In this document: positions 36,360-48,350 of the stretch, piece after piece
Numbering within the stretch: position 1 is the stretch's first letter
How the letters are laid out: the number at the start of each line of letters is the position of its first letter
Source of the DNA: Ciborinia camelliae
Taxonomy: Eukaryota > Ascomycota > Leotiomycetes > Helotiales > Sclerotiniaceae
Direction of reading: 5' to 3'
Assembly (NCBI GenBank): GCA_025890175.1
Contig: JANPYM010000012.1
Span: 1,161,388-1,225,387, forward strand
DNA length: 64,000 nt
The notes under the pieces: model-generated
The model's input: the letters and a program-made list of their open reading frames with translations, nothing else
Database searches by the model: none
What the model was told of the DNA's origin: nothing
Made by a program: the position numbers and the translations under genes

Positions 36360-37908
36360 TGTCACCTTTCGATGCCAGTGACTAAATATGTATATCTGCT
36401 TGGAGAGGCTTTTGGTCTGAAAGAAAGGCAAGTCTGTCTGATTTTGTAGTATATCTCCGAACGTCTTGACAGCAAGAGATATGAACTTCCGATTACATTT
36501 TGGTCACGGTCATCTTACTACGTCAATCCTGGACTTCAAATATTTGCCGGTCAGCAAGGAAGGCTGGGCACTGCGACACTCAGATGTAGTATACACTCAG
36601 AGTTGTCGACTGGCACCTCACATTTCATTCTGATTAATAATCGCATTGCTTTTTCATTAACTGTTGTTCATTTTACGAGAATTTACGAGAATTTTATACT
36701 ACTAGTAACATCTTGAGCTAATCCTATAACTTGAAGTCTCAAGTTCGCATATTAGACTTTCTGAATACTATTCATTCAAAGTGACTTAAGCATTGATAGT
36801 CTCTATTCTATTTATTTGAACAGTACTTACTGTATAAGAGTTTAATATTATTATTTGAAGATAATCGATTCTTACTAATTATAATTACTATTCTATGTAC
36901 TAAGGAAATCCAGATTACATGATTGTTCCAACTATAGTTAGCAATTCTAAACAAATGTATAAAATTGTATTATGTCCGATTGCCGTTGACTATGATGAAA
37001 CGTGGTAATCACATCGTTTATTATTGATACCCCTTGAATACGAGATCAACTTCCAAGACTATTGATTATGTCAGATATAGTACATGCATCGACCATTTCC
37101 AAGACTACGGCTCGATTTACCCCGCCATGAGATAGACATAGAAATTGCAATTGGCTAGCTCATGCGGCGAGAGTCGCACCTTCTCTAAGCCGCCTGTACC
37201 ATAATACATGAGCTGCGTCTGTACGATTCTGAGCTTACAGGAAAAATAATTTTCTGGTTTATAGCCAATATAACTAAAAGGATTCATCATGTCTTGTGAA
37301 CTATAATTTTATTGTTATCAAGTGAGGTATATGTACTCACCCAAGATAGATCAAGGGTCTTGATTGGTAGTAAACTCTGTTTCAGATAGGATCGCCTTTT
37401 GCTGGGCTTCCCTTGCATACTTTGATCCCGTTAGCCAAGCACTGGGCGCTGACGTGACTTACCTGCATATGAACCTTTAAGGTTAACTATTTGCATACTG
37501 GGCGCACCTGCATATCCCGTAAGGTGCGGGGAGTCCTCATCCCGTGTAGCTACCCAGGGCAACCCCTCACTTGCTGGTATGGAGTTGTTCAAGGCTTCAT
37601 CAGCGGGTGTGTTAGTACTACTCTTATGTGAGCACACTCGCATACTTGGCTATCTATGTATGCATGTATGAAGACCGGTGCACATCGTTCTCTATCTAGG
37701 TAAATATTTACATTAGACTGCAAGTTTTTGGTTCACCTTCCGGGTTAGATCACAAGCCTCTTTCATGGGTGCACTTTCAGATGAGAAGTCAGAAATTTAA
37801 CAGTTGAAGATAGGAATCTTTAGTACATAAAAACTCATTTGAAGTGTTTAAGGCGATTGCATGCCCATTTCACGCAAACATTGTCAATTGTCAGCCCGTC
37901 GAGTTAAG
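36360..37908. promoter_or_regulatory. shared divergent promoter region, chitinase and LysM genes
   Basis: 1.5 kb between two divergent starts. Most of it is very AT-rich (36.6-37.1 kb). A GC-richer island at 37.38-37.68 kb carries repeated words (CTGGGCGC and CCTGCATAT, each twice), an imperfect hairpin GCACCT/AGGTGC at about 37506-37529, and a 70-codon minus ORF (37431-37643). Shared control is inferred from the arrangement only; no factor site can be named. Confidence 0.45.
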
Positions 37909-40840
37909 ATGGCTTTCTTTTTTGGTACCTTGTTCCTCATTCTCCTGAACTGTCATTACCTCCTCCAAGGCGTAATAGCAAGTCAACTTATCACCCCAAA
38001 TGCTGCTCCGTCCGGACTCTCAGCACCATGTCTAAGTGCGTTGACCGCAGAAGTTCCCTGTAGTCGGTTGGTGTCACGTTTTCGCTACGGCTACTTCTAC
38101 TCAGAGTCCACTTTGGCCAGCTCGTGTACTTCCGAGTGCGCGACAGCATTAGGCGCGTACGAAAATAGTGTTGCGTCGGCTTGTGCAAGCGATACTTGGG
38201 AGGGCTACGATGATGAGGGTGGAGCGCCTCTTGGCTATATTCCTAGTCTTCTACGATATCAATATTCTCTCACCTGTTTAAAAGAGAGCGGGCGGTGGTG
38301 CAATATAGTCGCAGGCGCCGCTGCCTCTTTTGGTGACCCTGGAGGTGAGATTACCGAGAATGGGGGATATGAATTGAGTGTTTCGTTCCTATTATTCTTT
38401 GAAGATGAAACCTCAAGGCAAACATCAGATGCTAATTCAAGATTCATAATGTAGATACTCCGTCACGGTTCACGGATATTGTTGCAAATGCCACAGAGGC
38501 CAATCCGTGCGACTTGTGCTTCATTATATCATTGAGGATTCAAGCAAGCGTTCCCTTTTATGACGGGCTGGCCATCGTTAGTCATTCTGTGTATGAATCC
38601 AAAACATCTAGCTGTCATATTCAAGGGATGCCCATCACGACATCTACACTACCTTTTTCTGTGTGAGTGTCTAGTCTATATTTTTTGTATTCTACTTTTG
38701 GCACCGTGTCTAAGTCAAGGTTTGAAAATAGATCTCAACTCCCCAGTCCAACACCATCACCATGTTCCGGATCTACCTACCAAATCCAACCCGGTGATAG
38801 CTGCCATAGTATTTCAACATCCCAGGGAATATCTACAGCTTGGCTACTCACTGATAACCAACTCCCCGCGTGGTGTAACGAGTTTCCCACGACTGGTGCT
38901 CTCTGTCTAGTGAACAAATGTAGTGTGATTACGGTGGAAGCCAACAAAACCTGCAGCGTCATAGCCAAGGCGGCGAACACTACAGAAGTGTTACTCAAGG
39001 CATGGAACCCGGTAAGTTCACTGTTTAATTCAACCTATTTCATTTCTGAAGCTAATATTCCATAGATTTTGAATGCCGGGTGTTACAACATTGACAAAAT
39101 GATCGGTGATCAACTTTGTGTCTCCCCACCTGGAGATATATATGTTGATCCGACGGAAGTTGTACTAGCGCCTACCACTGCCATAACACCTGCTCCTGTG
39201 CCCACAGATATTGCTCAAGGCACCATTGAACGATGCGGCAAATTCTATCAAGTGCAACCTGACGAGTTCTGCAATCTTCTAATAGTGAAATTTAGCATCT
39301 CGCTTGAGGACTTTTTCTTCCTCAACCCAAACCTCTACCACAATTGCACCAATTTGTTCGCCTTTGAAAGCTACTGCATCCAAGCTGTCGGAGACAGTAA
39401 GTCTCTCCTTTTACGTATTGGAAGTGTCCTAGACTAAACAAAGGCAAAGTTAATACATACTCCGGTAGACCTGGCTGGAGACCCACGGCTACAAGTAACC
39501 TCCCATTCACATCAGCCATCCCGGAAGCTCCAATCGTGACCGCTCCGCCTATTGTACAGTTACCAACTGAACTTCCACTTGCTGCGGACACACGTACCGA
39601 TTGCTATCGTTACTTCAATGGAGCAGATTTCCAAGACTCCGCTGCCATTGCGGGTACTTCTTGGCTCAACCAATGTCAACGTGTAGCCGACCTTTACGGA
39701 GTTTCCTGGACGGATTTCGCCTTGTGGAATACTGGTTTGGCTAATATTACGACCTCAGCATGTGCATTTGATCCGAATGCAAGATACTGCGGTAAGCAGT
39801 ATGTTGGGGAACAACCTCCAGAGTCTGTAGGTCCCGGCTATGAGTTTCCGATCAGAGTGAGTTTGATGACATTACCTCCTGACTGTAATCTTAAATTATT
39901 ACAGCAAAAAACCCATAGCTGGTACTAATAGCAAAATAGGAGGGTGCGATAGATACGTGCACCGAATTCGCAGACGTACCAGGTGATTGGGAATGGTGCC
40001 GTCTCCCCTATATTTTTCGCCCACCATATGCTGGCTATAAGATCATAAAAGCTAACTAACGAGTATTTTAGTACTGATATCCTAGCTATTTACGAATTGA
40101 CCATTGCTCAGTTCTATGCATATAATCCAGCAGTCGGCTCTGACTGCGTGGGTCTATGGCCCGGTATGCAATATTCGATAGCATTCCAACTTCTTCAACT
40201 CTCACTCCCAGTCCAGCTATATCAGTTCTACATCAAGAATTCCAATTGACTAATCCTTACGTGCGTGTTAGAAATGGCATACTGTATCCGTGCCCCAGGC
40301 TATACAAGCCCGAGCTCCTCTTCTGTGCCAACTAGCACATCATCTCTCGGTCCAGCAGGACCAACTCACACAGGACAGCCAGCAAGTTGCAACAAATGGC
40401 ACGTGGTAGTAGATGGCGACTCATGTGCTTCCGTCGCAGCGAAGTACGGCATTAGCACCGCTCAGCTTTTTAGTTGGAATCCAGCCGTGTCAACGGATTG
40501 TGTTACGAACTTTTGGTTGGGCCAGGCTTACTGTGTTGGTATTAGTGGAACGACCACGACCCCAACATCTGCTACGACTACTACAGCGACAAGTGTTCCA
40601 TCACCTACTCAAGAAGGCAATGCCGTGACAAATTGTAATAAATACGCTCAAGCAAAGGACGGCGATTCATGTGATATTTTTGCGGAACGCAATAATGTCT
40701 CGTTGCAGCAGTTGTATACGTGGAATTTGGTGCTGAAGAGCGACGGTAGTGGTTGTGCGGGAAGTTTTTGGGCAATTTACTGGTATTGCGTTGGTGTTAG
40801 GGCCGAGACTCAAGTGCGGCCACTCACTTCGGGTAGTTAA
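37909..40840 (+). CDS. secreted multi-LysM protein
   Basis: Predicted secreted chitin-binding protein with about seven LysM units. Exons: 37909-38344, 38455-38660, 38715-39011, 39066-39396, 39450-39856, 39940-39995, 40072-40163 and 40272-40840, giving 797 residues. The signal peptide is MAFFFGTLFLILLNCHYLL. An N-terminal Cys-rich region typical of large fungal LysM proteins follows. LysM units lie at about 38761-38910, 38926-39126, 39234-39385, 39603-39790 (degenerate), 39958-40290, 40390-40540 and 40635-40795. The sixth (VVVDGDSCASVAAKYGI) is the most canonical. Ser/Thr/Pro linkers separate the last ones. There is no catalytic domain and no GPI signal. The upstream ATG at 37861 would add 16 residues, but AAGATGGCT at 37909 has the better context and opens the signal peptide. 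The GTGCCG donor at 39996 is weak. Confidence 0.93.
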
Positions 40841-41127
40841 GGGATTCGATGTATTTCTCTTATATGTAGTAGCCAACCTATATCCAGATTTGAATACACA
40901 GGTTCTAGGAGGTTTGTAAATCCTTAGGAAACACAACTTTGGACAAGACTGTGGACTAGACTTTGCCTTAATCGTCCTGGTACAATCAAGTTTCTAATAA
41001 ATGCTGAGCACATTCAGAGCAATTGGTTTAGATTATTTGATAAACTTTCATTTAAAGACTTGATAATTTCGTGTAAACTTTCCTTAAATATGCCTAATAT
41101 TTAGCATTGTGCCAAACATGCATCAAA

Positions 41128-42663
41128 TTAGTAAAGAAACGGCAAGAAAGTAACAATAGCATCCTCCCCGTGACAAGCTTTCCCTACACCACGGAACATG
41201 CGCACTATTTCATCTCCAGGCCTCCAATCCTCCGTATGAAAAAACACTCGTGCTCGCAATAAATCAGTGTCAGGCTCCTCCATATATTCCTCGAACCCGC
41301 ACGACTCTCCCGGTGCACCGTACGAAAAGAACCACTCGCCCCTATCCTGCGGTAGCCTAGTCTCCAAGTACGCGCTTCTCAACGATGACATATGACTTAG
41401 ACGGCGCGCAAGTGCTTCGAGCATTGGAATCATGGCTTCATCTCTAGGAATACGGCGAAACTCATAGCTGTCAATAAGGAAGCCATCTTCGTCAGTTGGT
41501 GGTTTCATTGAATCCACTAGTGCTTTTGCTGCGACGGTGTTCTCCTCGCTCCCGTAGCCGGGCGGGAAAATACCAGCTGTGTCTTGCGGTAGTGGCACAT
41601 CACTTCTCTCTTCGTAAAATTGGTCGTTTGGAGTACCCTTGAAGAACCACTGACCAGAGAGGCTAGCCATGTTGAACTGAATTCTGAGCTCGACAACCGA
41701 TCTCCAATCCAAAAAATCCGCTATTTCTGATCCATCATCAGGCCAGAAGAGCGACGGGTCGATTGGGCCTTCGTAATATATCTTTTCGAGCTTGCTCTTG
41801 CCTATCATAGTACGTAGAGCATCGCACAGAGATGTTTCGCCTGTCGTGCCAGCAAGATTGGGAATTCTCTGGTTGTGTGGATATTCGGCTGTTTCGATTT
41901 TAATATCCAAAATTTTGGATGTTGCTGGTACTTGGTAGGTAGAAATCGATTCCGCGAATTCCTTTATATGTTGGCGGCAGAGAGGCAGAAAAAAACCTGG
42001 GTCTTGATGTGGCCAGTTAATTCTCTGTAAATTTGGAAACGTAGCAGTTAATTTCACTAGACTGCTTGGGTCCAAAAATCTTGTTGTGCCTTGGGGTGGC
42101 ATGAAAGATGTTACACATGGTACCGATGGATAATCTGTGTTTGACAGGCGAATATAGGAGTATCTGTACCTCTCCCCGAAGATATCCTGGCGGCTCCCCA
42201 TTTCAGCGGCGTTCATATCACCAATGAGCTTCTCCTGCCCTCGATGACTGGAGTCCATCGGAGAATATATGTTGATGATAAAGCTGAGATTGCCATCGGT
42301 CGGCCACTGTGATAGTTGCTGAATTGCAGATGATATATGAAGACTAGCAACATCTGAGTTGGCCGTTCTGTTGTGCTCCGTCTCATAGTTGGCACAAGCA
42401 GCATCGCTGTATGAGGGTAATAAAATATCGAACTTCAGATTTCTGAGAAAGCGACGACGAATCATCGAGGTCGAAGAGAACACCGAGGTGAATATATCGA
42501 GTTCTTTACTGTTGATGTGTAAAGACCGAAAAGTAAGGCGCTCAGCAGCCTGCTGCCATGCGCGTGACACTGTCGCAAGGGCAGGTAGAGCCAATTTGTG
42601 CTCATGTCGATCAGGAAGCAATTCGACAATTCTATTCAACACTTCTTGTGGAATCCTCTCCAT
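41128..42663 (-). CDS. F-box-like domain protein
   Basis: A single-exon gene of 511 residues. The N-terminus (about 3-50) reads like an F-box: IPQEVLNRIVELLPDRHEH, a Trp-containing SRAWQQAA helix, then LTFRSLHI. Such proteins usually recruit substrates to SCF ubiquitin ligases; no substrate is predictable. The rest has no repeat I can define. It includes a region with weak leucine-rich character and an acidic C-terminal part ending in a hydrophobic VTFLPFLY. Start context AAGATGGAG is good. The gene has no signal peptide, unlike its secreted neighbours. It converges on the LysM gene with about 290 bp between stops. Confidence 0.78.
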   Translation of the reverse strand: MERIPQEVLNRIVELLPDRHEHKLALPALATVSRAWQQAAERLTFRSLHINSKELDIFTSVFSSTSMIRRRFLRNLKFDILLPSYSDAACANYETEHNRTANSDVASLHISSAIQQLSQWPTDGNLSFIINIYSPMDSSHRGQEKLIGDMNAAEMGSRQDIFGERYRYSYIRLSNTDYPSVPCVTSFMPPQGTTRFLDPSSLVKLTATFPNLQRINWPHQDPGFFLPLCRQHIKEFAESISTYQVPATSKILDIKIETAEYPHNQRIPNLAGTTGETSLCDALRTMIGKSKLEKIYYEGPIDPSLFWPDDGSEIADFLDWRSVVELRIQFNMASLSGQWFFKGTPNDQFYEERSDVPLPQDTAGIFPPGYGSEENTVAAKALVDSMKPPTDEDGFLIDSYEFRRIPRDEAMIPMLEALARRLSHMSSLRSAYLETRLPQDRGEWFFSYGAPGESCGFEEYMEEPDTDLLRARVFFHTEDWRPGDEIVRMFRGVGKACHGEDAIVTFLPFLY

Positions 42664-43271
42664 CTTGGTGACCTTACTCTCTTGGTCAAAGGCGTGAGTG
42701 AGGTTCTATGCTGATGCCAAGGATAAAACAACGTATTTCTGCAAACGCAAGGTCGATAGATTGGCTCCCGTCTATGTAACCTCAGCCTTAGAAGTTAGGA
42801 ACTAGTTCGATATTTGTAAACGTAACTTTAACTCTCCAAATTTCTGAATGTCAATTTCAATCATTCCCCAATTTTTAGAGAAGATGATCTATCAAGTAGG
42901 CATCTAGATGTATGGGTAATTGCAAACTTGAGTGAATTCAATTAATTGATTCGAGATTTGTATGGAGGTCGAATGAGTTCAAATTAAACCTACTGTAAGA
43001 AATTGATCCTAAGTTCTAATTTTATACAAATTGATTCTAATGGTTATTATTTAGAAATCACTTAAATTCGTTCATTAGATTTCATTGGCCCAAATTCCAC
43101 ATGGTATAATATAAACATGATAATTAGAATTATTATATAATCATGCTCCAGATCATATAATTCGCCCAATCCTAATTCCATCTCGATTCTTGAGGTTCGC
43201 GATCTATCTGGAGTTCAGTGCCTGATTTGATATACTAGAAATACAGAGAGTAAAATATATACGGAATATAG
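42664..43271. other. AT-rich spacer at the missing 5' part of the M20 gene
   Basis: Promoter of the F-box-like gene grading into very AT-rich DNA (about 42.9-43.15 kb). No trace of the M20 N-terminal catalytic half is visible, so the deletion appears complete. Confidence 0.5.
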
Positions 43272-44060
43272 ATGAGTATTTGTATGTCGCAAGGTCAACT
43301 AACGTGGAACGGATTGAAAATCATGTTTTGTGACCACCGGCGAAATGGAAACATTGCAATTCGTTCCGGCCCTTGTGAGTCGGCAGCCGATTCGTTCCTC
43401 GTGACAGTATTTGAAAAGGGAGGCCATGGTAGCAAGCCTGAAAGCTGTATTGACCCTATAGTCATGGGTTGTCATATCGTGGTGCGGCTGCAATCCATTG
43501 TCAGCAGATTGGTTGCACCTCAAGATGAAGTCGTCATTACATGTGGTAGTTTTCATGGAGGCGATGCACATAACGTCATCACGGACTACGCAAAGTTCAA
43601 GATGAATGTGCGCACTTACAATGACAAGGTACGGGAGAAGGTATTGAAATCAATCAAGAACATTATTTACGCAGAATGCTCAGCAGTTGGAGCACCCAGA
43701 GAACCTATCATTGAGCGAACACACGAGTACCCTCTGACTTCAAATGATCCCAGACTCACGGAAGAGTTGCGAACGCTATTTGTCAAACGCTTCGGAGGAT
43801 CTCATATCGAAGAGATGGAAAAGCTGGAAAAGCTGGCGGGTAGCGAGGACTTCCCTAACCTTGCCCTCCCCCACAACTCCCCCTATGTGATCTGGTTCTG
43901 GGATGCTACTGCAGTCGAGAAATATGACAAGTACGTCAAAGATGATGCTCTCGACGAGCTTCCCCAAATACACTCGCCAGACTTTGCTCCAAGTATTCGA
44001 CCAACTCTTGAGATTGGGATTCGAGCCTTTTCCTTAGCAGCACTGAGCTCCTTGACTTGA
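43272..44060 (+). pseudogene. 5'-truncated M20 metallopeptidase/amidohydrolase
   Basis: The 262-codon frame corresponds to the C-terminal two thirds of an M20 amidohydrolase of the hippurate/IAA-amino-acid hydrolase type. The dimerisation domain is clear (VFEKGGHGSKPESCIDPIVMG), as are the GDAHNVITDYAKFKMNVRTY block and SEDFPNLALPHNSPY near the active site. The N-terminal segment that should carry the first zinc ligands (His-x-Asp and Glu-Glu motifs) is missing, and the start at 43272 falls just ahead of the NGNIAIRSGP stretch. Without those ligands it should be inactive. The remaining frame is intact, so the loss looks recent or the fragment is still translated. The upstream DNA is AT-rich and non-coding. 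Confidence 0.85.
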
Positions 44061-44961
44061 AGCCTGGGAAGACACTGATTGGACATCGAGAAATGGTTTA
44101 TCAGGACCTCGGGCACTTTTCTTCCATTCACTACCTTTCAAATTCAAGACATGATTTATCCACACCCTAATGCAGTTCAAACCCAAGAGACGCGAATCAT
44201 CTTAGCTATCTATTGAAGCCATTTGAATGTCCAAAACATTAAGTTGTTGTAAAACTGCAAAATTGTAAGATATGCTTCCTTCCAAATTCTTCGACAGAGT
44301 GAACAGTTTAACTTAGGTACCATACATACCTAATCGGGGATTCAATCTTTTCACCTTCTTATCTACTATATGGGGGCATCAGCAATTCGTTATTCTTTTA
44401 GTAATTTATAATTTTTAATATAACTTTAAAACTATGTTAAAAGTTTAATGGTATTTATTGGGTGAAAATGAATAACCGCATTGCTGTATATGGAGAGCTT
44501 GACCATCCTAGCACATTTTGTCCGCATCATCATCAATAATTTGAAGATTAATTAGGTATCCGGGATGTCCGGACGTCCGGATGGCCACATGTTCTCGATT
44601 ACCGATTTAATATGGGCACCCAACAGGTAGATCCAAGTATTAGACGCAATTTCATGACGGGACGATATCCTTTTAAACAACAAGCACAAGAAACACACTA
44701 GCTCTGGCATGTTCAGGGCAAATATCTGGTTACTGAAGGCACTTGAAGCTTCCAGGTTGCAATCTCATGGGTTATTGCATAGAGTTTGGGCCTTGAAACT
44801 AGAAACAGATCTTCGCGGGAATGTGGAGGGAAAAGCTAGTCCCGCTCATGGGAAATTGCTGTCTCCAGAGATAGGAAGATTCTGAATAAAGAAACTCTAG
44901 ATAGACTACTCTACTATATTCAACAAAAATAGGCAGCCTTCCACACGATACCTAATTCATT
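44061..44961. other. intergenic, no gene seen
   Basis: About 900 bp between the M20 remnant and the 3' end of the next gene. It contains the palindrome at 44568-44581 and an AT-rich block at 44.38-44.46 kb. Confidence 0.6.
44568..44581. promoter_or_regulatory. 14-bp GC-rich palindrome (CGG/CCG type)
   Basis: TCCGGACGTCCGGA is fully self-complementary and contains CGG and CCG half sites, the word type bound by Zn2Cys6 dimers. It lies between two 3' ends, so a promoter role is doubtful. Confidence 0.3.
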
Positions 44962-46351
44962 TTAAGAACTTCCAGTCATCAAAGCCATATGCCAGCATCC
45001 CAATCCATCTCCCACATCCTCACAGCCCTGATATGGAAAAGTGAAAATCCTCTCAACCAATTGATTCCCCAGCAACGAATGAAAATCCGTCAACATATCC
45101 ACTGTTGGTTTTCCATTATCCGTACCCAAAAGCGTCAGGAAAGTTTTCTCTCTCATCATATCAGTTGCATCCATGGCCCAATCACCTACACTCGAGGTGA
45201 TATTGAGATTTTGACTTAGGTCGTATGCGTCGGAAATCATCTTTCTCGTTCCTTTGTTTTTCAAGTTCCGCTGAATGACCATCTTGAGGTTTTTTAGCTT
45301 GTTGCGGGCTATTTGTCGATAGGATTGGTATGTGATGCTGGATGGCTCGAGCTTTTTGGGATCAGTGATGGCGTGCGCATCTTCTCCCGCTACGTCGTCG
45401 ACTATGATGATTCCTTTATCGGGATTGTATGCTCCGGAGTTAACCTTTGAGCTTCCGCTGTACCAATCTTTTGGGACGTTTGTTAGTCATGTTCTGAATG
45501 TTTGAGAAGGCTTGAATATTGGAGAGGAATTGAATAGTTGAAAGGGTTCAACATACGCATTTCAGAGAAAGATGTATCACTAGAAACACCAAGTTCTGGT
45601 TTCGACAATGTGCTTTCAAGATCATCGTACACTTTTCCTTCACCCGTAACCGAAACACCTGGCTTGGGATCTTTGATTGGGGAACCCGAATCATCGCATA
45701 ATGTATAACCATCAAAGACGTTGGCCTCCGATCCATCCCCTATAGTTAGGAGTTCAAGTCAATAACAATCTTGGATTCTTGTAGCGAGGTGGAGTTATGA
45801 GAGAAGAAACTCGTCATCATAGAGGAGATATAACATACCAGCCGTTGGATCCGTCCCTACAGGTTTGATGATCTTGCTAGCCGTATTTTTCGATATGGCA
45901 TCGTTTAGACTTTTCCGAACCGTATCACCGCGTGTTTTGTATTGATCTGCAGTTAGTATCTCGGCCGATTCACCAGTTGAGGTGGTTATCTCTGGCTCGG
46001 TAATTGCTTTGGGCTTCGGGTCTTCTTTCGTCGTTGGGGAATGCGGCTTCTCGGTTATGGGTTTGGGTTTTGATGTTACTGGCTTGGGCTTCACAATTTT
46101 AGGCTCAAATGGAGTGCGTGGGAAAAGGTTTTCTCGATGAGGGCTGGCTTGGCCATCTAGAGCTATGCGTTTATGCTGTTAATATGGTATTTGAAATGAT
46201 GTCATTGCGCGGGTGGAAGGGACTTACATGTACAATCGGAGGTAGAACATGCTGATGCGAGGGCATTGGGTTGAGATAGGGCTCGGCTGGCTACTTGGTG
46301 AATTCCGAATGCTGCGAAAAGAGCAAGGACTTTCTGAGGAGAGAGACGCAT
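44962..46351 (-). CDS. secreted Lys/Pro-rich protein of unknown function
   Basis: Not recognised. Minus-strand exons 46228-46351, 45839-46162, 45557-45739 and 44962-45467 join in phase to 378 residues. The signal peptide is about residues 1-23 (MRLSPQKVLALFAAFGIHQVASRA). A short Cys pair (CSTSDC) follows. Then comes a low-complexity segment with KPKP repeats and Thr/Glu (about 65-105), which looks like an extended linker. The C-terminal 230 residues are more globular: GYTLCDDSGSPIKDP, NPDKGIIIVDDVAGED, a basic helix (QIARNKLKNLKMVIQRNLKN), and a last Cys-containing block (GCEDVGDGLGCWHMALMTG). Exon 4 is entered with a phase-1 split codon; its acceptor was chosen only because it keeps the frame. 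It is placed in the chitinase-LysM island, but no functional link is shown. Confidence 0.8.
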
Positions 46352-47343
46352 TGTTGAATGTAGTGAAAGGTTCACGGAATCCGTTCTGAAGCTCTAAATT
46401 TGAACGAAATGAAAAGAGAAATGAAGTTTTGGTGCCGAGGGAGTCTGAATGAGAGAAAGGAATTGAAGGGATTGTAAATGTGAAAGAATATGTTCGGGAA
46501 TTGAAGATATCAAAGTAAATTATACCCCTCAGAGGGAGAGAGAGACTTGAAAGATTTTGAAAGAACGAGATGGCATTTAAGTAATGAACGTGAGTTAAAT
46601 CGTGGATGAAGTATCAAAAACAACAAAAAAGCCAATTTGGATATCAATACACAAGAAGTAGATGCTACTAGAAGTTGTACACTGGGTTCACACACATCTA
46701 TATATAATCTATCAACGAGATTTCTCATCCCCCTTTGCAAACGCTCAAGACATATGTATCTATTCCAAAATATTCTCCAGAAACGAGTAAGGAATGATGA
46801 CCCGTGAAAACCTCATTTATTATCCCACATTGTCTTACAGCTTATACCTGCCATTCGTATATTCCTCATGAATCCTGTGTGGGTGGCACAGCATCTCACC
46901 CAACTTCGCTCGTCGTGTTTAATTTCAGATCGAGCAGTTATTCGGTTTTTGTAATAAGGGGGAATGAACTGAATTCTGGATTGTCAATTACATCTGATGT
47001 TAAGTTGAACAAACAAGTATAGTGGACTAATTGCATGACATTGTGAAGTTCGGTTGTGACTATGCTTATGGTTGAACGTGACTAACGTTCAATTTCAGCA
47101 AATGTTTACAATACAAATGACCGTTCATTCACAGCTGACTTGCTTTAAATCAAGGGCACCAAAATCAACATGTGGAGCAGTTAAAAAATTGAGTCTTAGA
47201 AGTAGAATAGTATTGTTCGTTGAAGTTATGAGATTAAATTCAACCCATATGAAGATTCAACTCCCTAGAAAATGCAAGACCGCTAAAAGCAAATGCTCTC
47301 TCGACAAGATGAAACTCCCCAAAAGATGTAACCCCATCGACTA
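46352..47343. other. intergenic, promoter of the secreted Lys/Pro-rich gene
   Basis: Upstream region of the gene starting at 46351 and 3' flank of the next minus gene. No gene is supported; plus ORFs 46804-47022 and 47072-47359 look random. Confidence 0.55.
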
Positions 47344-48350
47344 TCAAACTAGTACATAGAAAGCCCAAAGCCCGATTACAGCCCAACTCCAATACACCCT
47401 CTTGATTCCCGAAGCACCACTGGCCACCATCCCCTCTGTACTCTCCACCAATTTCAAACAACTCAAATGAGTTTCCGCGCTTGTATTTGTCGTACCATGC
47501 ATATCGTAGAATACCGTAAGGATTGGTGTGATGCCATGCCCAAATTGATTCAAAACTCCAACTTGTTTACCTATTTCACCGGTAAACCGGGTACTATGAA
47601 CGAAAGATAGATTGTAGTCTTCACCGGTTGTCGCATGGCAATCTGAAGAATTTTGGGAAGGTGTTGGCGCGTTCGAGCCGGTCAGTTCTGTAAATCGTTT
47701 CGTCAGCATTGAAAACTACTACATACATAATTTGCTTTGTTTTTTGACGTACCTTGAACATTGATAGTTCCCCAATTGTGAGATGCTGCTGCAGTGCAAG
47801 AAGTCGGGGCTTGGGATTGTAGTGCAGATTGTAGCTCAGAGCAAATATTGGACTCGGTTTGAGAACCCGTGGAGTTCTTCAACAATGATACCATCTCGGA
47901 TTGAGACTGGGACAACAAATCGTTGACGCACTGACTGGAAAGGGCATCTTGACAAGTTCCGCTTGAATCATTTCCTTGGAAAAATAGATTTGGGGAAATG
48001 CCGTCGAAAAAGAGAGCGCATCCATGGGTTGATGATGTTAGATTCGAGATGCTTGGAGGCGTTCCAAGAAAGAAATCACGATCCCATGATGCGAGAGACT
48101 TATTGACTGGATCGAAGGTTTCTTGGATTCCCAAGGTCCATGTGAAAGGGGAGGTATTAAGTGATGTATTGAATGATGTGATGCCAAGTTCGGACATCGT
48201 AGTATTGCCAACAGTGCAATGAGTTTGGCCACCGGTAGTGGGACAGCTTACTGCATCGCAGCCAACGAGGGTTTGAGCGTTTGCAATGGAGAGAGCGAAG
48301 GTAACGAGGGGTATGTAGAGAAACATCGATCTGATATTGTAAGACTGCAT
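47344..48350 (-). CDS. Cys-rich secreted protein, probably GPI-anchored
   Basis: Not recognised. Exons 47753-48350 and 47344-47687 give 313 residues across a 65-nt intron with GTACGT donor. A signal peptide ends near SIANA (about residue 24). The mature part starts with a Cys-rich stretch (VGCDAVSCP, HCTVG) and contains around ten cysteines and many NxS/T sites. The C-terminus has a small-residue segment (GMVASGASG), a short polar stretch and a hydrophobic tail (YWSWAVIGLWAFYVLV), the pattern of a GPI-attachment signal. It would then sit on the plasma membrane or wall. The start at 48350 (AAGATGCAG) is preferred over 48326. What it does is unknown. Confidence 0.78.

Noticed and set aside
37431..37643. 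70-codon minus ORF as a gene
   Set aside because: No signal peptide or family, no conserved start context, and it lies inside a promoter island with repeated words. Kept only as a finding on the island.
41128..42663. F-box-like protein as a leucine-rich-repeat receptor
   Set aside because: No signal peptide or membrane segment, and no regular repeat period could be seen.
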